Source: Symbioplanes lichenis (lineage in GTDB: Bacteria; Actinomycetota; Actinomycetes; Mycobacteriales; Micromonosporaceae). Taken from it: DNA of 64,000 bases. This document shows, in pieces, positions 1 to 9,445 of the stretch. The notes below the pieces were generated by a model that saw only the letters and a list, made by a program, of their open reading frames with translations, was not told the origin of the DNA and did no database searches. A program made the translations under genes and the position numbers. The DNA is taken from positions 1-64,000 of the forward strand of contig NZ_JAUZQD010000013.1 of assembly GCF_030709675.1 (NCBI RefSeq), in the 5' to 3' direction. Position 1 is the first letter of the stretch; every line of letters begins with the position of its first letter.

Positions 1-10
1 CATCTTCAGT

Positions 11-613
11 GTGCGAACCCTGCGTGAGCAGCGCCGCCAGCGGATCCTTGAGGCCGAGGAGACCATCCGGTACGCCGATGAGCTGCGCGTCGCGGCCCAG
101 CGCGCCGAGCGTGGGGCGCAGCGGTGGCTGGAGCACTGGCAGGACAGTGAGCAGAAGGTCAGCGCGACGTGGCAAGCCTGGCTCGACGCCCAAGCCCGCC
201 TCGACCGCGCCCACACCGCCGCCGCCTTCCGCACCCCCTGGACCGCACCCACCCCCACCGAATACGCCGCCCGGGAACGCTGGCTGCACCAAACCGTCAG
301 CGCCGCCGCCGAGCGCGGTGAACTGCCGGCGACTGCACTGGCCGACCACAATTGGGACGCCCGGCTGCACCCCGTCGAGCAAGAACTGGTCGTCCTGCGC
401 ACCTCGGCGGCGCACCTGCTGGCCGAACACCGCCGCGCCGTCGCCGCCGAACAAGCCGCCTGGCACGACGCGCAACTGGCCCGCCGTACCAGTGAGAATT
501 TGCGCTTGGAAGCCGCAGCCGCAACCCTGCGCGCAATCCCGGCCCGCAAAACAGTCGCCGCTCGCCCCGAGCGTCGCACTGCCCGCGCTGCTGTCGCCGT
601 CCGCACCGCCTGA
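11..613 (+). CDS. hypothetical Ala/Arg/Glu-rich coiled-coil protein, possibly 5'-partial
   Basis: The protein (200 residues from the GTG at 11) is made of long charged helices with heptad-like Ala/Leu spacing and many Arg, Glu and Gln residues, so coiled coil is the only structure I can infer. No signal peptide, membrane segment or known motif is visible. The frame stays open upstream to the window edge, so the true start may lie outside and the gene may be partial. The C-terminus is Arg/Ala/Thr-rich and probably disordered. It ends about 50 bases before the SDR gene that follows on the same strand. I do not recognise a family. Confidence 0.55.
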   Translation: MRTLREQRRQRILEAEETIRYADELRVAAQRAERGAQRWLEHWQDSEQKVSATWQAWLDAQARLDRAHTAAAFRTPWTAPTPTEYAARERWLHQTVSAAAERGELPATALADHNWDARLHPVEQELVVLRTSAAHLLAEHRRAVAAEQAAWHDAQLARRTSENLRLEAAAATLRAIPARKTVAARPERRTARAAVAVRTA

Positions 614-665
614 CTGCTATAGCCTGAAGTCCTCGCAGGCCGTCCGCCGGACGGAGGGTGGGCCC

Positions 666-1514
666 ATGGGCGGAGTCGCCATCGTGACCGGTGCGTCGTC
701 GGGGATCGGCGCCGTCACCAGCCGGCTGCTGCACGAGCGGGGGTTCCGCGTCTACGCGGTGAGTCGCCGGATGGACCGGATGGCACCGCTCGCCGCGCTC
801 GGCGTCGTGACGGTCAGAGCCGACGTCACCGAGGAGGCCGACCTGGTGGCGCTGGTCGATCGGGTGACCAGGGAGTCGCACCGGATCGATGTGCTGGTCA
901 ACAACGCCGGGTACGGGTCCTTCGGCGCGCTGGAGGATGTGCCGCCGGCCGAGGCGAGGCGGCAGTTCGAGGTCAATGTGTTCGGCGCGGCTCGGCTGTG
1001 TCAGCTGGTCCTGCCTCACCTGCGCGCGCAGGGCGGCGGGCGCATCATCAATGTCTCCTCGATCGGCGCGCGGATGTATCAGCCGCTGGGGGCCTGGTAC
1101 CACGCGACCAAGTACGCCTTGGAGGGGCTCAGCGACTGCCTGCGCATCGAAGTCGCCCCGCTGGGCATCGACGTCGTGATCATCGAGCCCGGCGGCGTCG
1201 ACACCGAGTTCCCCCAGCGGGCCGGCGAGCAGCTGCTGCGCGTCTCCGGCCACGGCGCCTACGCCGGCTACGCCCGCCGGTACGCGGCGACGCTGACCTC
1301 GGAGGCCCGGGGCATCTCGGCGCCGTCGGTCGTGGCGCGCGCGATCGTGCGGGCGGCGACCGTGCGGCGGCCCAAGCCACGGTACGCCGTCGGGCGCGGC
1401 GCGAGAGCCGTGACAGTGGCGCGTTGGCTGTTGCCCGACCGTGCGTACGACCGGCTGCTGGTGGGCGTGTTCTCGGCGTTGGCCGGCGCTTCCGCCCGTA
1501 CCGGAAAAGGGTGA
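666..1514 (+). CDS. short-chain dehydrogenase/reductase (classical SDR)
   Basis: A 282-residue Rossmann-fold oxidoreductase. The N-terminus has the nucleotide-binding motif TGASSGIG, followed by the NNAG motif (residues about 78-81), a catalytic Ser in NVSSIGAR and the YHATK active-site Tyr/Lys. The sequence PGGVDTEF after the active site is typical of SDRs that use lipid-like or steroid-like substrates, but the substrate cannot be told. The ATG at 666 is chosen because a GGAGGGTG ribosome site sits just before it and the fold begins immediately; the same frame is open further upstream only as a shadow of the preceding gene. It probably stands alone. Confidence 0.88.
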   Translation: MGGVAIVTGASSGIGAVTSRLLHERGFRVYAVSRRMDRMAPLAALGVVTVRADVTEEADLVALVDRVTRESHRIDVLVNNAGYGSFGALEDVPPAEARRQFEVNVFGAARLCQLVLPHLRAQGGGRIINVSSIGARMYQPLGAWYHATKYALEGLSDCLRIEVAPLGIDVVIIEPGGVDTEFPQRAGEQLLRVSGHGAYAGYARRYAATLTSEARGISAPSVVARAIVRAATVRRPKPRYAVGRGARAVTVARWLLPDRAYDRLLVGVFSALAGASARTGKG

Positions 1515-1558
1515 TTTCTCTTACCGGACGCTTACACAAGCTTCCTAGGGTCGTCGGC

Positions 1559-2824
1559 ATGACTGACCGTCGTCAGATGTCGCATCTGCTTCGCCGGCTG
1601 ACGTTCGGGCCCACGGCGGCCGAAGTGGACGCCGCGGTACGCGCCGGGTTCGACGCCACGCTGGCCTCCCTGCTGCGTCCGGCCGCCGCGGTGACCGGCC
1701 CGGACCTGGGCGCCGACCCCGTGACCGAACTCGCCGCCGGCGCGACCCGCGAGCAACGGCAGCAGGCCCGCAAACAGCAACGCGACCAGGTCGCCGTGGC
1801 GGTCCGCTGGTGGATGGCGCGGCTGGCCGAAGGCGGTGCGGCGGAGAAGCTGACGTTCTTCTGGCACGGGCACTGGGCCACCAGCGTCCGCAAGGTGCGC
1901 TCGGCGCAGCTGATGCTGGGCCAGCTGGCGACGGTGCGGCGCTACGGGGCCGGGGACACCGGGCCGCTGGTGCGGGCGATGCTGCGCGATCCGGCGCTGA
2001 TCATCTGGCTGGACGGGCAAAAGAACACGCGCAAGGCGCCCAACGAGAACCTCGCCCGGGAGGTTATGGAGCTGTTCACGCTCGGCCTCGGCGCCTACTC
2101 CGAGGCCGACGTGAAGGCCGCGGCCCGGGTGCTGACCGGCTGGCAGGTCGACCGGGCCACCGGCACTGCCCGCCTGATGCCGAAGCGGCACGACGACCAG
2201 CCGGTCACGCTGCTGGGCCGCACCACGACGTTCGACATCGACTCGTACGCCGATGCTCTGGTCCAGCACCCGGCGCACGTGCCGTTCCTGGCGGGGCGGC
2301 TGTGGGCCCGCTACGCCTCGGACACGGCGCCGGTGCCGTCGTCGGTCGCCGCGGCGGGGCGGAACACGACCACGCTGATCGAGGCGATGAGCCGGGCGCC
2401 GGAGTTCACGGCCACCGCCGGAACGCTGGTCAAACAGCCGGTCGAGTGGCTGCTCGGCGCGACCCGCCAGCTCGGCGTCCGCATCGGCGACCTGGAGACG
2501 GCTCAGCAGCAGCGCCTGGTGGGCACGCTGCGGGCACTCGGGCAGGTGCCGCTCTCACCGCCGTCGGTCGGCGGCTGGCCGGCGGGCACCGCCTGGCTCA
2601 CCACCGCCTCGACGCTGACCCGGCTCAAGGCGGGCCGGCAGCTCGCCGCGCTCGCCCCGGCCGCCACCGACCGTCTCACCGGCGCCGACCGCGTCGACGC
2701 CCTGGCCGAGATGCTGATCGTGGACGCCTGGACCGATCGGACGCGCAAGGCGCTCAGCGGGGTCGAGGACCCGCGCCGGCTGCTCGCCCTGGGCCTGGCC
2801 AGCCCCGAATACGCGGTTCACTGA
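1559..2824 (+). CDS. DUF1800 family protein
   Basis: A 421-residue member of the DUF1800 family: it opens with HLLRRLTFGPTAAEVDA, has the WWMARLAEGGAAEKLTFFWHGHW block, the ENLAREVMELFTLG block and the later LTGWQ and GGWPAG stretches that define the family. Proteins of this family are encoded next to DUF1501 partners and are thought to act at the cell envelope, but the biochemical role is not established. Start at the ATG at 1559 follows a TAGGG-like site. No Sec signal is visible, whereas the partner gene 12 bases downstream has a twin-arginine signal, so the pair is probably one operon. Confidence 0.88.
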   Translation: MTDRRQMSHLLRRLTFGPTAAEVDAAVRAGFDATLASLLRPAAAVTGPDLGADPVTELAAGATREQRQQARKQQRDQVAVAVRWWMARLAEGGAAEKLTFFWHGHWATSVRKVRSAQLMLGQLATVRRYGAGDTGPLVRAMLRDPALIIWLDGQKNTRKAPNENLAREVMELFTLGLGAYSEADVKAAARVLTGWQVDRATGTARLMPKRHDDQPVTLLGRTTTFDIDSYADALVQHPAHVPFLAGRLWARYASDTAPVPSSVAAAGRNTTTLIEAMSRAPEFTATAGTLVKQPVEWLLGATRQLGVRIGDLETAQQQRLVGTLRALGQVPLSPPSVGGWPAGTAWLTTASTLTRLKAGRQLAALAPAATDRLTGADRVDALAEMLIVDAWTDRTRKALSGVEDPRRLLALGLASPEYAVH

Positions 2825-2836
2825 GAGGGGTACGAC

Positions 2837-4063
2837 ATGGACGCGATCACCCGGCGCAAGTTCCTCGTCACCAGCGGCGTCACCGGCGCTGCCGCCCTCG
2901 CCGCGGGGGCCACCGCCTTCGGGCTGCGGGACATCCTCGCCACCGCCGGCGAGCGCGATCCCGGGGCGAAGACCCTGGTGCTGGTCACCCTCTACGGGGG
3001 CAACGACGGGCTCAACACCCTGATCCCGTACGGGGACCCGGCCTACGCGGCGGCGCGGCCCGGCATGACGTACGAGCCGGAGGCGCTGCTGCCGCTCGAC
3101 GACGGCTTCGCGCTGAATCCGGGTCTGCCCGGGTTGCACAAGCTCTACCACGCCGGCGGGCTCGCGGTCGTCCGTGGCGTCGGCTACCCGAAGCCCAACC
3201 GCAGCCACTTCCAGTCGATGGACATCTGGCAGAGCGCCCAGCCGGATCGTCCCGGCACCACGGGCTGGCTCGGCCGCTGGCTGGACACCGCGGGCGGGGA
3301 CCCGCGCCTGGCCGTGTCGTTCGAGCCGGTGCTGCCGCCGCTGCTGGCCGGCGCCACCTCGGCCGGGGCGACCGTCCCCGGCGGCACATTGTCCCTGCCG
3401 GGCGGGGTGGACCCGGCCGTGGTCGCCGGGCTCGGCACCGCTGCCCCCGGAGAGTCACCGGCCCAGGCCCGGGCCGCCACCTGTTTCGCCGACCTGATGC
3501 GCATCCAGGACCTCATGAAGGAGATCCGCGAGGGTGCGCCCGACGACGACACCGACGACGGCGAGGCCCCGGCCACGGCCACCGGCGGTGCCGCACCGCC
3601 TCTGGACCGGCAACTCGCACTCGTGGCCCGGTCCATCGAGGCCGGCGCGGCGACCCGCGTCTATTCCGTGTCGATGGGCGGCTTCGACCTGCACGCCGAC
3701 GGCAAGGAGGCACAGCAAGCCCAGCTGGAACGGCTCGACAAGCCCCTCGCGGCCTTCGCCGAGCGGATGGCGGGCCAGGGCGTCGTGGTCGCGGTCTACT
3801 CCGAGTTCGGTCGCCGCGTGCACGCCAACGCCTCCGACGGCACCGACCACGGCACCGCCTCCGACGTCCTCCTGCTCGGCGACGGCGTCCACGGCGGCCT
3901 GCACGGCGAGGCACCGAGCCTGACCGACCTCGACGACGGCGACCTCAAGTACACAGTCGACTTCCGTGACGTCTATGCCGCTCTGCTGGCCGACGTGCTC
4001 GGCGCCGACCCGCAACGCACTCTCGACGGCTGGAAGGGGCGCCTCACCGGCGTGCTGACCTGA
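2837..4063 (+). CDS. DUF1501 family protein with twin-arginine signal
   Basis: A 408-residue protein beginning with a Tat signal (TRRKFLVTSG followed by an Ala-rich hydrophobic stretch to about residue 33). The mature part begins LVLVTLYGGNDGLNTLIPY, continues with RSHFQSMDIWQS, GGFDLHADG and YSEFGRRVHANASDGTDHG, all characteristic of DUF1501, a sulfatase/phosphatase-like fold. Folding in the cytoplasm before export is implied by the Tat signal and suggests a bound metal or cofactor. It follows the DUF1800 gene by 12 bases with a GAGAGGGG ribosome site, the standard paired arrangement. The substrate is unknown. Confidence 0.88.
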   Translation: MDAITRRKFLVTSGVTGAAALAAGATAFGLRDILATAGERDPGAKTLVLVTLYGGNDGLNTLIPYGDPAYAAARPGMTYEPEALLPLDDGFALNPGLPGLHKLYHAGGLAVVRGVGYPKPNRSHFQSMDIWQSAQPDRPGTTGWLGRWLDTAGGDPRLAVSFEPVLPPLLAGATSAGATVPGGTLSLPGGVDPAVVAGLGTAAPGESPAQARAATCFADLMRIQDLMKEIREGAPDDDTDDGEAPATATGGAAPPLDRQLALVARSIEAGAATRVYSVSMGGFDLHADGKEAQQAQLERLDKPLAAFAERMAGQGVVVAVYSEFGRRVHANASDGTDHGTASDVLLLGDGVHGGLHGEAPSLTDLDDGDLKYTVDFRDVYAALLADVLGADPQRTLDGWKGRLTGVLT

Positions 4064-4096
4064 CTCCCCGCGCGCACTTTGTCCCGGCCGGTGTCG

Positions 4097-5065
4097 TCAG
4101 TCGCGCTGATAGACGTCCGGCACGCCGTCGGCGTCCGCGTCGACGCTCTCCTGCTCGCACAACCGCCGGTAGTGCCGGTTGCGCGCCCGCAGCACGACCG
4201 CGGCCAGCAGCGCGGCGATCACCGAGCCGGCCAGCACACCGATCTTGGCCTGGCCGTCGCCGGTCGAGCCCACGCCGTACGCGAGCTCACCGATCAGCAG
4301 CGACACGGTGAAGCCGATCCCGCCGAGCAGCGCCAGGCCGACCACGTCCCACCAGCTCAGCCCCTCGGCGAGCCGGGCCCGGGTGAAGCGCTGCACGAGC
4401 CAGGTGGAGCCGGTGATCCCGATCGCCTTGCCCAGCACCAGCCCGGCGATGACGCCCAGCGACACGGCGCTGGTCAGCCCGGCGCCGAGCCCGCCGGTGT
4501 CAGCGACCGTGACGCCGGCGGCGAAGAACGCGAACACCGGCACGGCGAATCCGGCGGAGATCGGCCGCAGCCGGTGCTCGAAGTGCTCGGCCGGGCCGTG
4601 CTCACCGGCGCCGGCGCGGACCGGGACGGTGAAGGCCAGCAGGACTCCGGCGACCGTGGCGTGGATGCCGGAGGCGTGCACCAGCGCCCAGGCAGCGAAG
4701 GCCAGCGGCAGCAACAGCCACCAGCGCGAGATGCCGCGCTGCACGAGGAACCCGAAGGCGGCGACGGCAACCAGGGCCAGCACCAACGGGAGCAGGTGCA
4801 GCGAGGAGGAGTAGAAGATCGCGATGACGGTGATGGCCAGCAGATCGTCGACCACGGCCAGAGTCAGCAGGAACGTGCGCAGCGCGGCGGGCAGATGGGT
4901 GCTGATGATGCCCAGCACGGCCAGGGCGAAGGCGATGTCGGTGGCGGTGGGAATCGCCCAGCCGGCCAGGGCGCCGGCGTCCGACCGCGACGCGATCAGG
5001 GCGAAGATGACCGCCGGGACGGCCATGCCGCCGACCGCCGCCGCCACCGGAAGCGCGGCGTTCAC
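4097..5065 (-). pseudogene. nhaA: Na+/H+ antiporter NhaA, N-terminally truncated
   Basis: The 322-residue frame matches NhaA from the third membrane helix onward: PVAAAVGGMAVPA, the PTATDIAFALAVLG helix, the LAVVDDLLAI helix with the two adjacent Asp that carry sodium and protons, and the C-terminal helices GGIGFTVSLLI. The first two helices and the beta-hairpin that precede this region in NhaA (roughly 90-100 residues) are missing, and the 280 bases upstream do not encode them in any frame. The only in-frame start is a GTG without a good ribosome site. Upstream sits an open 64-codon frame (5256 to 5062, starting MSTDDVEHG) in another phase, perhaps the head of a different or deleted gene. 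Likely non-functional as an antiporter, although the conserved core is intact and GC usage is normal, so the loss may be recent. Confidence 0.75.
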
Positions 5066-5346
5066 GAACGCGGCGGCGAGGTTCCGGGCTCCTCCTCGTC
5101 GCCGGGTTCGATCGGGTACGCGCCCCCGCCGCCCGACCCCACGCGGTGCTCACGCTGCTTCGTGGTCTTCTCGGGGTCGGCCGCGTCGGTCCGGGTGTCG
5201 CCCCGGGTCCGGCCGGACGGTGCGTTTCGGCCATGTTCCACGTCATCTGTGCTCATCGGGGTCGCATACCCGGTATGGGACCCGTCAAGCCGGGCTGAAT
5301 GCGCGCTGGGAGCCCCGAGTGCGAGCTCCCAGCGCGCCGCCGGGCG

Positions 5347-8205
5347 TCACCGGCAGGACGTGGCTCCCTTCGCGTACGCCAGGCCGAAGCCGGCCGCCGA
5401 GGAATCCATGAACGCCACCTCGCGGCCGGACGCTGCTGTGGCGTACATCTGGGCGCCCGGGCTGCACGACGCCGGGCCGAGGTACTTGCCCGTGAAGGTG
5501 TACTGCTTCAGTTTCGGGTTGAGCGAGTTGTCGGGGTAGCCGCCGGTGGCGAGCCAGGCCTCCACCGGCGCCTCCTCGGTGATGGTGAGGGTGGTGTCGG
5601 ACAGGGCGACGGTGTCCGCGCGGACCGCCTGCGGCGAGTTCTCCTCGAAGAGCAGATGACTGGTACGCGTCGCGAAGTCGAAGAGGCGTACGGAATCGTG
5701 GTAGGCGCCCTGGCTCCACTCGCCGTCGACGATCGTGCCGTAGTCGCGGTCGGTCATCCAGGCGACGCCGGTGCGGGACAGGTCGGGGTAGCTCATTCGC
5801 TCGGCGCCCTTGTCGCCGCCGGCATAGGTCGTGTGGCCGGTGGCGACGTCGTGCACCTCGGCGCCCAGCGACCACCACGTGCCGTCGGCGTCGGGCTGCT
5901 GGTAGATCTCGTAGCGGACGTAGGAGATCTTGCCGTTCTCAACGCTCGGGGCCGTCGCGCTGCCGAACCAGTCCGGGTGGGTCAGGGTCCGTACGGCCGG
6001 GGAATTGCCGCGCAGGTAGTGGATGACGTCGAGGTAGCCCTGCGCCGCGTCGTACTGGCTCCACGCGACGATGTCGCCGTCGAAGCCGAGGCCGTCGATG
6101 CGGTCGGGGGAGCGGTAGAGCTCCTTGACCTTGCCGCCGCCGATCGGGGCGGAGAGGATGCGGTTGGTCTCGTAGGTCGGCGACGCCGGGTCCAGCGCGA
6201 TCGACAGCCACACGACCCGTTTGCCGTCGGTGTGCGCGAAACTGTGGACGCTGCCGTCCTGCGGCGAGATCCGGTACGGGGTGCCCGTGCCGTTGGTGCG
6301 GCCGACCCAGATCGACGTCGGCTCGGTGCGGTTGGCGTCCGAGCGGGGCACGGCGAACCAGCCGCCGGCCACGCTCGCCTTCATGTCGGCGTATATGCCG
6401 GTGTTGAGCCGGTCGATGAGCACGTCGGTGCCCTGGCCGTACAGGGTGGCCTTCCATTTGGCGGTGATGCCGCGCGAGTCGAATGCCGTGCGTACCACCG
6501 TCAGGTCCTTGGTGGTGAGGTGGAAGGACTTGGCGGCGGCGAGCACCGCTTCGCGCGCGTCGACGAAGTCCGACATGGGCGTGAGGTAGTCGGTGAGGGC
6601 GCGGTAGACGATCTTGTCGGCGGTCGTCTTGCCGAGCTTCTGGCGCAGGTCCCAGAGGGCCCCGGACACGATCGTCGAATTCAGGTGTACGCCGCCGTCG
6701 TCCATCGCCGGGGTGTCCATGAGGTGCTGGAAGTCCGCCGTGGTGGCGCCGTCGTCGAGGTCGCGCAGCGCGCAGTCGGCCGGGGCCAGCGTGCGGCACA
6801 GGTCGCCGCCGAGCAGACTGGCCCGCGGGTCGGACATCGGTGTGCCGGACGCGTCGACGTCGATGGCGTTGCCGAAGTAGTCGGCGAGGGCCTCGTTGAG
6901 CGCGCCCGACTGTCCGGCGTAGACGAGGTTGGCGGTGTGTTCCACCACGCCGTGTGTCATCTCGTGACCCACGACGTCCGGGTCGGCGGACAGCGGCAGG
7001 TATTCGTCGTCGCCGCTGCCGTAGACCATGCGGGTGCCGTCCCAGTAGGCGTTGACCCACGGGTTGCCGCCGTAGGTGATGCCCACGACCGAGTCGATCG
7101 GCATGCCGGCGTCGTCGAGGCTGTTGCGCTTGAAGTTCTTCTTGTACCAGTCGACGACCTGCGCGGCGTCCCAGGCGGCGTCCACCGCGCCGGCGGCGGT
7201 CAGGTCGGCGCCGAGCGTGGTCGTCGGCGACGCGAAGGGGGCCAGGCCCTCGGGCCAGTCGGTGCCCATCAGGTCGTAGTAGTCCCAGCCCCGGGCATCC
7301 CAGGTCGTGACCGGCACCGTCCGGGTCTGGTCCTTCATCAGGTACGAGCCGGTGTCCGACTGCACGAGCGGGAGCGACACGGTGGCGCCGTGCAGCGTGG
7401 TGCCCTTGCCGGTGATCGTCGTCGTACCGGTGCCGGGCTTCGTGCCGGACCGGGCGCCGGAGGCAGTGCCGGCGGCGGTCCGCTGCCCGGCGGCGAAGGA
7501 CTTGATCCGGCTCACGCTCAGCAGGGTCACCCCGGTCGTCGCGCCCACGTACACGTCGCGGAGCACGGGCTGGCCCGAGAGGACGTCCTTGCCCTGGACG
7601 AGTACGCGCCGCGCGAGCACACCGGTGCCGGTCGGCATGACCACGAGCCCCTGGTCGGTGCCGGCGAGGTCGGGTTTGCGGGCGACGACCGCCGCGCCGG
7701 GGTGCAGGCTCCTGCGTACCTCGTCGACCGCCCGGGAAACGGCGACGGACGTGGGGATCGGGGTGGCGGTCGTGTCGACGTCCAGGTTGGTGAAGTAGGT
7801 GCCGGACGTGCCGGTCACCGTACGCTTGCCGGCCGCCTTTTCCGTCCGTACGACGTACTGGGCGCCGAACACCGGCAGTCCCTTGTACTTCTGATCGAGC
7901 CGGACCGTCTCCCGCTCGCCAAGGGTCTCGACGCTCGCCGTGGTGAGCGTGCCGACCGGGTCGCCGATCTTGTAGCGGTCCTGGTGACCCGAGAGGTGCG
8001 CCTTGGCCGCCTTGTCCGGGGCGAGCGTGGCGTCGACCGGGTCGGCCACGTCGTCCACGAGCGCGGGCGTGTCCGTCGCCGGGGCCACAGTGGCCGGAAG
8101 GGGTTCCTCCGACGGGGGCGCCGCGGTCGCGACCCGGGCGGTGGCGCCCAGGACGGCGGCCGTCGCCAGCACGGCGATCGCGGGTAGGGCCTTGGTTCTG
8201 CGCAC
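5347..8205 (-). CDS. secreted M4 (thermolysin-like) metalloprotease with long C-terminal extension
   Basis: A 952-residue exported zinc endopeptidase. Residues 1-30 form a Sec signal (RRTK then an Ala-rich core ending in VATAA). An FTP/PepSY-type propeptide follows to about residue 250 (GTLTTASVETLGERETVRLDQ-like region, KGLPVFGAQYVVR). The M4 catalytic domain has the zinc motif HEMTH at residues 414-418 and the third ligand Glu about residue 438 in GALNEALADYFG, the 20-residue spacing known from thermolysin. The last 350 residues are rich in repeating YDxxTRTSHLL / VAWSQYD / DLSRTGVAW motifs that suggest a beta-propeller. The start is set at the GTG at 8205, which has a GGAG site 7 bases upstream and gives a clean signal peptide. 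It is transcribed divergently from the regulator at 8384. Confidence 0.88.
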   Translation of the reverse strand: MRRTKALPAIAVLATAAVLGATARVATAAPPSEEPLPATVAPATDTPALVDDVADPVDATLAPDKAAKAHLSGHQDRYKIGDPVGTLTTASVETLGERETVRLDQKYKGLPVFGAQYVVRTEKAAGKRTVTGTSGTYFTNLDVDTTATPIPTSVAVSRAVDEVRRSLHPGAAVVARKPDLAGTDQGLVVMPTGTGVLARRVLVQGKDVLSGQPVLRDVYVGATTGVTLLSVSRIKSFAAGQRTAAGTASGARSGTKPGTGTTTITGKGTTLHGATVSLPLVQSDTGSYLMKDQTRTVPVTTWDARGWDYYDLMGTDWPEGLAPFASPTTTLGADLTAAGAVDAAWDAAQVVDWYKKNFKRNSLDDAGMPIDSVVGITYGGNPWVNAYWDGTRMVYGSGDDEYLPLSADPDVVGHEMTHGVVEHTANLVYAGQSGALNEALADYFGNAIDVDASGTPMSDPRASLLGGDLCRTLAPADCALRDLDDGATTADFQHLMDTPAMDDGGVHLNSTIVSGALWDLRQKLGKTTADKIVYRALTDYLTPMSDFVDAREAVLAAAKSFHLTTKDLTVVRTAFDSRGITAKWKATLYGQGTDVLIDRLNTGIYADMKASVAGGWFAVPRSDANRTEPTSIWVGRTNGTGTPYRISPQDGSVHSFAHTDGKRVVWLSIALDPASPTYETNRILSAPIGGGKVKELYRSPDRIDGLGFDGDIVAWSQYDAAQGYLDVIHYLRGNSPAVRTLTHPDWFGSATAPSVENGKISYVRYEIYQQPDADGTWWSLGAEVHDVATGHTTYAGGDKGAERMSYPDLSRTGVAWMTDRDYGTIVDGEWSQGAYHDSVRLFDFATRTSHLLFEENSPQAVRADTVALSDTTLTITEEAPVEAWLATGGYPDNSLNPKLKQYTFTGKYLGPASCSPGAQMYATAASGREVAFMDSSAAGFGLAYAKGATSCR

Positions 8206-8383
8206 AGGCTGCTCCTGCCAGGTGGGGTTACCGAACCGGTTCACCAACCTCACCCCGGCGCCGCTCGCCGCCACAAGGACGACTCTGTGCACTTGCACAA
8301 GTGCGCATCCGGGCTTCTTACAGAGCCGTAATCATCGATTCATCGAAGCGGGCGATGCTCGGACCGAAGGCGGGCAGGAGCGT

Positions 8384-9445
8384 ATGGACGACATCGCGAT
8401 ACCCTGGTCGGCAACCGGGCTCGATCCGCTGGCCGGCCGCGTGCTGGAACACCTCGTGACCGTACGGTCGGCCGGCCGCGACGAAGTGGCGGCCGCGGCC
8501 GGGGTGTCACCGGCGGAGGCCGGGCGGGCGCTGCGGCGCCTCACGGACTCGGCCCTGGCCTCGCGGATCGGCGGCGCGGTGCCGCGGTGGGCGGCCGCAC
8601 CGCCGCGCCCGTCGCTCGGCGCCCTGCTCGCCCGGCGCCGCGCCGAACTGGCCCAGGTCGAGGATCTCGTGGAACGGCTCTACGAGACCCACGAGGCGAT
8701 GTCCGGGCCGCGCGCCGGCGACATGGTGGAGGTGCTCACGAGCGAGGACGAGGTGCCCGCGCGCTACCGCCAACTGCTGGCCGACAGTACGTACGAAGTG
8801 TTGCACCTCGCGAAACCGCCCTACGTGACCGGTGCTCCGGCGTCCGGCCCGGCGGTCACGGTCACGCCCGGCGTGCACATGCGATCGGTGTACGAGACGG
8901 GCGGCTTCACCGACGCGGTGTCCCTCACGACGGCGCTGCGCGGGGCGGGCCAGGGCGGAGAACTGCGACTGACGTCACAAATCCCGGTGAAGCTGGTGAT
9001 CGTCGACCGGGCGGCCGCCCTGCTGCCCCTCCGGGGCGACCGCCCGTCCTCCGGCTCCCTGGTGGTGCACTCGCCCGCGCTGGTGACGGCCCTGGTCGCC
9101 CTGTTCGAGAGCGTGTGGGAGCGCGCCGAGCCGGTGGCGCTGACCCGGCGGCACGACCTGGCGGACGCCGACCGCACCCTGTCCGCCTCGGGACGCGACC
9201 TGCGGATGCGCGAGATCCTGCGCATGATGGCGGTCGGGATGAAGGACGAGACGATCGCCCGGATCCTGGACGTCAGCCGCCGTACGGTGCAGCAGCACAT
9301 CAGCGACGCGGGTGCGCTGCTCGGGGCCCGGACGCGTTTCCAGATCGCCGTGCTGGTCACGAAACGGGGGTGGCTGAGCGGCGAGGACGACAGTGCGCTG
9401 CCGCCGTCGCTTCAGCTGAACAGGGCGGCGGGAATGTCGGCGTAG
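8384..9445 (+). CDS. two-HTH transcriptional regulator (TrmB-like N-terminus, LuxR C-terminus)
   Basis: A 353-residue DNA-binding regulator. The first 65 residues form a winged-helix (VRSAGRDEVAAAAGVSPAEAGRALRRL), followed by a coiled helix (ARRRAELAQVEDLVERLYE) as in TrmB-like regulators, a central domain of about 150 residues, and a C-terminal LuxR helix-turn-helix (MAVGMKDETIARILDVS, then RRTVQQHISDAGALLGARTR). Such proteins occur next to secreted proteases in actinomycetes, and this gene faces the M4 protease across about 180 bases, so control of that gene is plausible but inferred. The ATG at 8384 follows GGCAGGAG. Its 3' end overlaps the convergent SDR gene by 34 bases. Confidence 0.85.
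   Translation: MDDIAIPWSATGLDPLAGRVLEHLVTVRSAGRDEVAAAAGVSPAEAGRALRRLTDSALASRIGGAVPRWAAAPPRPSLGALLARRRAELAQVEDLVERLYETHEAMSGPRAGDMVEVLTSEDEVPARYRQLLADSTYEVLHLAKPPYVTGAPASGPAVTVTPGVHMRSVYETGGFTDAVSLTTALRGAGQGGELRLTSQIPVKLVIVDRAAALLPLRGDRPSSGSLVVHSPALVTALVALFESVWERAEPVALTRRHDLADADRTLSASGRDLRMREILRMMAVGMKDETIARILDVSRRTVQQHISDAGALLGARTRFQIAVLVTKRGWLSGEDDSALPPSLQLNRAAGMSA

Noticed and set aside
5062..5256. A 64-codon frame upstream of the truncated nhaA
   Set aside because: No ribosome site and disordered composition; described with the nhaA relic and not called as a gene.
5299..8187. A 962-codon plus-strand frame
   Set aside because: Antisense shadow of the M4 protease, which has a signal peptide and a complete zinc site.
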